Source: Colwellia sp. 12G3 (GTDB taxonomy: Bacteria; Pseudomonadota; Gammaproteobacteria; Enterobacterales; Alteromonadaceae). From it: a stretch of DNA of 63,975 nucleotides. Shown in pieces: positions 59,485 to 63,975 of the stretch. Every line of letters starts with the position of its first letter. Position 1 is the first letter of the stretch. Where the stretch lies: contig NZ_PJAQ01000067.1 of the NCBI RefSeq assembly GCF_002836775.1, positions 1 to 63,975 on the forward strand, read 5' to 3'. The position numbers and the translations under genes are program-made. Below the pieces are notes generated by a model. It was not told where the DNA came from and did not search any database. It was given only the letters and a program-made list of their open reading frames with translations.

Positions 59485-61134
59485 TTAAAGTACTAATTTA
59501 CGAATGTCAGACATTACGCCAGCTAGATGCACAGTGAAACGTGCTGCTAATGCACCATCAATAACACGGTGATCGTATGACATAGATAACGGCAGCATTA
59601 GCTTAGGCTCGAAGTCTTTACCATTCCATTTAGGTTTCATTTCTGATTTAGAAACACCTAAGATAGCCACTTCTGGTGCGTTAACGATTGGCGTAAATGC
59701 CGTACCGCCAATGCCACCAAGGCTTGAAATGGTGAAACAACCGCCCTGCATGTCAGCCGCTTTAAGCTTGCCGTCACGTGCTTTCATGCTGATTTCAAGT
59801 AATTCACGTGATAACTGGTGAATACCTTTTTGATCAACATCACGCACTACTGGCACAACCAAACCATTTGGTGTATCAACGGCAACACCAATGTGAATGT
59901 ATTTCTTAAGAATTAAACTTTCACCGTCTTCACTCAAACTTGAGTTAAATGTTGGGAAGGCACGTAATGCATCAGCAGCTGCTTTTAAGATAAAAACGAG
60001 TGGCGTGATTTTAAAACCAAGTTTTTGCTTTTCACAAACAACATTTTGTTCTTTACGGAACGCTTCAACATTAGTGATATCAGCTTCATCAAATTGCGTA
60101 ACATGTGGAATCGTTACCCAGTTGCGATGTAAAAATGGCCCAGAAATTTTCTGAATACGCGTTAATGCTTTCGTTTCAATTTCACCAAATTTAGAGAAAT
60201 CAATCGTCTTAGCACTAACAACTTGTAAGCCGCCTTCGCCGCTAGCAACTGAACTACCCGCATTCGCTTTCGGGCGAGATAATTCATACTTAACGAATGA
60301 TTGCACATCTTCTTTTAAGATGCGGCCTTTACGACCTGAGCCTTTGACTACGGTTAAATCAACACCAAATTCACGTGCAAGACGACGAATCGAAGGAGAC
60401 GTATATATAGCTCCTTTATTTACGTTACCCGCTTGTGGATGATGGGGTACTGGTGAAGCCGTAGGTGCTGTTGTTGCAGCAACAGTAGGAGCCGGAGCAA
60501 CAGCTACAGGAGCCGCTGGCGCTGCAGCAATAGGAGTAACACCGCCAGAAATTTCAAGCTTGATTACCAGTGAACCCTGCTTAACCTTGTCACCGTTATT
60601 GATAAATACTTCTTTAACAGTACCGGCATGCGTTGATGGTACATCCATCGTCGCTTTATCAGTTTCAAGAGTGATTAAACCATCTTCTTCTTCAATCACA
60701 TCACCAACGCTTACTAATACTTCGATAACGTCAACTTCGCCGTCTTCACCAATATCAGGGACTGCGATTTCAATCACTTGCGAAGTAGTCGCAACAGCGG
60801 CCGCTACAGGAGCAGCTTCAACAACAGCAGCACTAGGTGCTGCTACAGGCGCTTCAACGACAGGATCCGCTGGCGTTTCTTCTGCAGGGGCAGCAGCCGA
60901 CGCGCTCTCCATTTCGGCAATCACATCGCCTTCTTTAATTTTGTCACCAATATTGACGGTTAAGCTCACAAGCTTACCGGCAAATGGCGCGGGAATATCC
61001 ATAGAAGCTTTATCAGTTTCTACGGTAATAATACCCTCATCAGCTTCGAGTGTGTCGCCAACAGCAAAACAAATTTCGATAATTTCAACTTCATCGCCAC
61101 CAACATCAGGGACTAGGATTTTTTCAATAGACAT
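59485..61134 (-). CDS. aceF: Dihydrolipoyllysine acetyltransferase (E2 of pyruvate dehydrogenase)
   Basis: E2 is the core of the complex and passes acetyl groups to CoA. The 549-aa product carries two lipoyl domains (lysines 42 and 160 in VETDKAS and LETDKAT) joined by Ala/Pro-rich linkers, an E1/E3-binding domain ([20 protein letters not shown]), and the catalytic domain with [11 protein letters not shown]. coli has three lipoyl domains, so this is a shorter form seen in other gammaproteobacteria. AAGGAA precedes the ATG, 25 nt after aceE. Confidence 0.98.
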   Translation of the reverse strand: MSIEKILVPDVGGDEVEIIEICFAVGDTLEADEGIITVETDKASMDIPAPFAGKLVSLTVNIGDKIKEGDVIAEMESASAAAPAEETPADPVVEAPVAAPSAAVVEAAPVAAAVATTSQVIEIAVPDIGEDGEVDVIEVLVSVGDVIEEEDGLITLETDKATMDVPSTHAGTVKEVFINNGDKVKQGSLVIKLEISGGVTPIAAAPAAPVAVAPAPTVAATTAPTASPVPHHPQAGNVNKGAIYTSPSIRRLAREFGVDLTVVKGSGRKGRILKEDVQSFVKYELSRPKANAGSSVASGEGGLQVVSAKTIDFSKFGEIETKALTRIQKISGPFLHRNWVTIPHVTQFDEADITNVEAFRKEQNVVCEKQKLGFKITPLVFILKAAADALRAFPTFNSSLSEDGESLILKKYIHIGVAVDTPNGLVVPVVRDVDQKGIHQLSRELLEISMKARDGKLKAADMQGGCFTISSLGGIGGTAFTPIVNAPEVAILGVSKSEMKPKWNGKDFEPKLMLPLSMSYDHRVIDGALAARFTVHLAGVMSDIRKLVL

Positions 61135-61159
61135 TATATTTTCCTTATCTAGATGCTAA

Positions 61160-63841
61160 TTATGCGTAAAGAGGGTTAAGTTTTTCAGTATCAATATCAA
61201 AGCGTTTAATTGCTTCTGTTACGACTGAACGTTTAACATCACCACGATTTGCTAACTCAAATAATGCCGCAACAACAATGTAAGGAGCGCTTACTTCGAA
61301 GTGAGTACGTAAGTTTGCACGACTATCACTACGACCAAAACCATCAGTACCTAAACAACGGTATTCAGTGTCAATGTACGCACGTACTTGATCTGAGTAG
61401 TTTTTGATGTAATCAGTTGCTGCAATGGCAGGTCCTGCATCTTTAGTAATGATTTGCGCAATGTAAGGTACACGCTGCTCACTTTCTGGGTGAAGCATGT
61501 TCCAACGAGTTACGTCTTGACCGTCACGACCTAGTTCGTTAAATGACGTTACTGAGTAAACATCACTTGAGATATTGAACTCATTAGCAAGAATTTGTGC
61601 CGCTTCACGTACTTTCTCTAAGATAGTACCTGAGCCTAGTAACTGCACATTGGCAGTCGCTTTACCTTTAGCAGGTGCAGCTTGTTCAAGTTGATAAATA
61701 CCTTTGATGATTTCGTCTGCAACAGTTTTGCTTTCAGGCATTGCCGGATGTTGATAGTTTTCATTCATTAGCGTTAAGTAGAAGAAGATGTTTTCATTTT
61801 CTTCATACATGCGACGCAAACCTTCACGCACGATAACAGCAATTTCATAACCGTAAGTTGGATCATAAGTCACACAGTTAGGAATTAAACCTGCCTGTAC
61901 ATGTGAGTGACCATCTTGATGCTGAAGACCTTCGCCGTTAAGTGTTGTTCTACCTGCAGTAGCACCTAATAAGAAACCACGTGCTTGGCTATCGCCAGCT
62001 GCCCATGCTAAATCACCAACACGTTGGAAACCAAACATTGAGTAGTAAATGTAGAAAGGAATAGTTGTTGCGTTACACGTTGAATAAGAAGTACCCGAAG
62101 CAACCCAAGAGGCCATAGCACCTAGCTCGTTAATACCTTCTTGTAAAACTTGACCTTGCTTGTCTTCGCGGTAATAGGCAACTTGGTCAGCATCTTGTGG
62201 AACATACTTTTGACCTTCACTTGCATAAATACCAACTTGACGGAATAAACCTTCCATACCAAAAGTACGTGCTTCATCAGGAATGATAGGTACGATGCGC
62301 TTACCTATTTTCTTATCTTTTAATAAGCTGTTAAGTACACGTACAAAAGTCATTGTTGATGATACTTGACGATCACCAGAACCTTTTAGAATTGGATCAA
62401 AGATTTTAAGTGCTGGAATTTCGAGTTGCTCTTCCGCTTGCACACGACGTGCTGGTAATGAACCACCTAGCGCTTCGCGACGGGCTTTCATGTACTTGAA
62501 TTCTTCACTGTCTTCAGGGAATTTGTAGAAAGGCAAATCAGCAATTTCATCATCGCTTACCGGAATATTGAAACGGTCTCGGTAATGTTTGATTGACTCA
62601 ACGTCCATTTTCTTAACGTTATGGGCAATGTTTAATGCTTCACCTGAAGCGCCTAAACCGAAACCTTTAACTGTTTTAGCTAAGATTACTGTTGGACGAC
62701 CTTTAGTATTTTTCGCTTTTTCATAAGCCGCATAAACTTTAACTGGGTCATGACCACCACGATTTAAACGCCAGATATCTGCGTCTGACATGTTAGCAAC
62801 CATCGCTTTCGTTTCAGGGTACTTGTTAAAGAAGTTTTCGCGCGTGTACTTACCGCCTTTCGCTTTACAGTTTTGGTATTCGCCATCAACTGTTTCGTTC
62901 ATTAGCTGTAGTAATTTACCTGAAGTATCACGGGCAATAAGTGAATCCCAGTAAGAACCCCAAATAACTTTCACTACTTCCCAGCCTGCGCCACGGAATG
63001 TACCTTCAAGTTCTTGGATAATTTTACCGTTACCACGTACAGGACCATCTAAACGCTGTAAGTTACAGTTAACAATAAACGTTAAGTTATCTAAACCTTC
63101 ACGTGAGGCTAAACCGATAGCACCTAATGATTCTGGCTCATCAGTTTCGCCATCACCTAGAAAAGCGTAAACACGTTGGCCTGAACAATCTTTAATGCCA
63201 CGGTCAGTTAAGTATTTTAAGAAACGTGCAGTATAGATAGCTTGTAATGGACCTAAGCCCATAGAAACTGTTGGGAACTGCCAGAAATCTTTCATCAAAT
63301 GAGGATGCGGGTACGAAGATAAACCTTTGCCATCACATTCTTGACGGAAGTTATTCATTTGCTCTTCAGTTAAACGACCTTCCATGAAGGCGCGAGAATA
63401 AATACCTGGAGAAATATGACCTTGAGCAAAAATGAAATCACCGCCATCAGTTTCAGATGCCGCTTTAAAGAAGTGGTTAAAACCCACATCATATAAAGTA
63501 GATGAAGAGGCAAAGCTACCAATATGGCCACCCAGTTCTAAATCTTTTTTAGAGGCACGTAATACTAACACTAATGCGTTCCAACGAATTGCTGCACGGA
63601 TACGTGATTCAATCGTTTGATCCGCAGGCATATGAGGTTCTTGGCCTGGTGGAATAGTATTTACATAGGCTGTAGTCGCGTTAAACGGTAAATGAGTACC
63701 ACCACGACGCGCACGTTCAATTAACGTTTCTAATAATTGATGGGCACGTTCTGGGCCTTCATTTTCTAATACTGACTCTAATGACTCTAACCACTCTTGA
63801 GTTTCTGCTGAATCAATATCGATATTTGGTAGATCTGACAT
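61160..63841 (-). CDS. aceE: Pyruvate dehydrogenase E1 component
   Basis: E1 decarboxylates pyruvate using thiamine diphosphate and acetylates the lipoyl arm of E2. The 893-aa homodimeric-type product shows the ThDP motif GDGETDEPES...NCN, the HISPGIYSRAF region and RSDSRANLRTHFEV near the C-terminus. GGAG precedes the ATG. It follows the end of pdhR by 67 nt and leads aceF and lpdA. Confidence 0.98.
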   Translation of the reverse strand: MSDLPNIDIDSAETQEWLESLESVLENEGPERAHQLLETLIERARRGGTHLPFNATTAYVNTIPPGQEPHMPADQTIESRIRAAIRWNALVLVLRASKKDLELGGHIGSFASSSTLYDVGFNHFFKAASETDGGDFIFAQGHISPGIYSRAFMEGRLTEEQMNNFRQECDGKGLSSYPHPHLMKDFWQFPTVSMGLGPLQAIYTARFLKYLTDRGIKDCSGQRVYAFLGDGETDEPESLGAIGLASREGLDNLTFIVNCNLQRLDGPVRGNGKIIQELEGTFRGAGWEVVKVIWGSYWDSLIARDTSGKLLQLMNETVDGEYQNCKAKGGKYTRENFFNKYPETKAMVANMSDADIWRLNRGGHDPVKVYAAYEKAKNTKGRPTVILAKTVKGFGLGASGEALNIAHNVKKMDVESIKHYRDRFNIPVSDDEIADLPFYKFPEDSEEFKYMKARREALGGSLPARRVQAEEQLEIPALKIFDPILKGSGDRQVSSTMTFVRVLNSLLKDKKIGKRIVPIIPDEARTFGMEGLFRQVGIYASEGQKYVPQDADQVAYYREDKQGQVLQEGINELGAMASWVASGTSYSTCNATTIPFYIYYSMFGFQRVGDLAWAAGDSQARGFLLGATAGRTTLNGEGLQHQDGHSHVQAGLIPNCVTYDPTYGYEIAVIVREGLRRMYEENENIFFYLTLMNENYQHPAMPESKTVADEIIKGIYQLEQAAPAKGKATANVQLLGSGTILEKVREAAQILANEFNISSDVYSVTSFNELGRDGQDVTRWNMLHPESEQRVPYIAQIITKDAGPAIAATDYIKNYSDQVRAYIDTEYRCLGTDGFGRSDSRANLRTHFEVSAPYIVVAALFELANRGDVKRSVVTEAIKRFDIDTEKLNPLYA

Positions 63842-63908
63842 ATTGTTTAGTCTCCAATACTTTGTTTTTTGATAGATGTTTAATAAAAAGTTTAATAACT
63901 ATGTTGAG

Positions 63909-63975
63909 CTACATTCTGCGCATTGAGCGTTCCATGCGACTGTTTTCTTGTGTCGACTTTAAAAGTATTTCTTCA
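63909..63975 (-). CDS. pdhR: PdhR transcriptional regulator, C-terminal fragment (cut by window edge)
   Basis: The last 21 codons before a TAG read EEILLKSTQENSRMERSMRR plus M, closely matching the E. coli PdhR end ([20 protein letters not shown]). PdhR is a GntR-family repressor of the aceEF-lpd operon that responds to pyruvate. Its position directly before aceE on the same strand is the usual one. Only the tail is visible, so integrity of the gene cannot be judged. Confidence 0.9.
   Translation of the reverse strand, partial: EEILLKSTQENSRMERSMRRM

Noticed and set aside
60560..61159. 199-codon open frame antisense to aceF
   Set aside because: It lies wholly opposite the lipoyl domains and Ala/Pro-rich linkers of aceF, whose codon bias opens the reverse frame. 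The translation is low-complexity Ser/Thr/Ala.

Overview
The window is a stretch of chromosome from an AT-rich marine gammaproteobacterium, most probably Colwellia or a close relative in the Alteromonadales. The evidence is the gammaproteobacterial order tRNA-tufB-tRNA-secE-nusG / rplKAJL-rpoBC-rpsLG-fusA-tufA, the presence of EpmA, FabY, TrhO and a PdhR-aceEF-lpd operon, low G+C by eye, and short interspersed inverted-repeat elements. The genus is inferred from overall look, not from a search.

Left edge (1-1008): a small membrane protein gene is bounded by inverted copies of GTTAGCAATCAA, like an integron cassette, followed by a non-coding stretch with three related palindromes. Then comes epmA (1009-1986).

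Translation/transcription block (about 2.1-24.8 kb, almost all on the minus strand). Read in the direction of transcription it is: tRNA-Thr(TGT), tRNA-Tyr, tRNA-Gly, tRNA-Thr(GGT), tufB; tRNA-Trp, secE, nusG; a 3-kb interruption holding a bacterial voltage-gated sodium channel (plus strand) and an OmpA-family protein; rplK, rplA; rplJ, rplL, rpoB, rpoC; rpsL, rpsG, fusA, tufA. Good core promoters are visible before the tRNA-tufB unit, tRNA-Trp-secE-nusG, rplKA, rplJL and rpsL. Terminators follow tufA, tufB, nusG and rpoC, and a hairpin that may act as an attenuator lies between rplL and rpoB. The two tuf genes encode the same protein and share their 3' flank through the terminator, the mark of gene conversion.

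Mixed region (about 25-47.8 kb): a DUF2726 protein, an all-alpha dUTPase-like protein, a GlxA-type AraC regulator divergent from fabY (initiating ketoacyl-ACP synthase), a DMT-family exporter, a large TonB-dependent receptor, topB, a CPA1 Na+/H+ antiporter followed closely by a K+ channel, a RIO-type kinase, a truncated solute-binding protein next to repeat remnants, an S9 peptidase, a lone PAS protein, trhO, a Fes-like esterase with TPR-like tail and an EAL-HDOD signalling protein.

Central-carbon region (about 48-64 kb): acnB faces away from a second, divergent and longer AcnB-type aconitase, with about 1 kb of nested miniature elements between them. Then come a lipoprotein, a periplasmic TonB-C-domain protein, an unknown exported protein, and the pyruvate dehydrogenase operon pdhR (only its last 21 codons are inside)-aceE-aceF-lpdA, all on the minus strand.

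Most of the window is core genome. I found no clear new defence or biosynthetic system. The least ordinary items are the cassette-like left edge, the palindrome cluster, the nested miniature elements, the sodium-channel/OmpA interruption of the nusG-rplK junction, the rplJ promoter lying inside a perfect inverted repeat, and the second AcnB.
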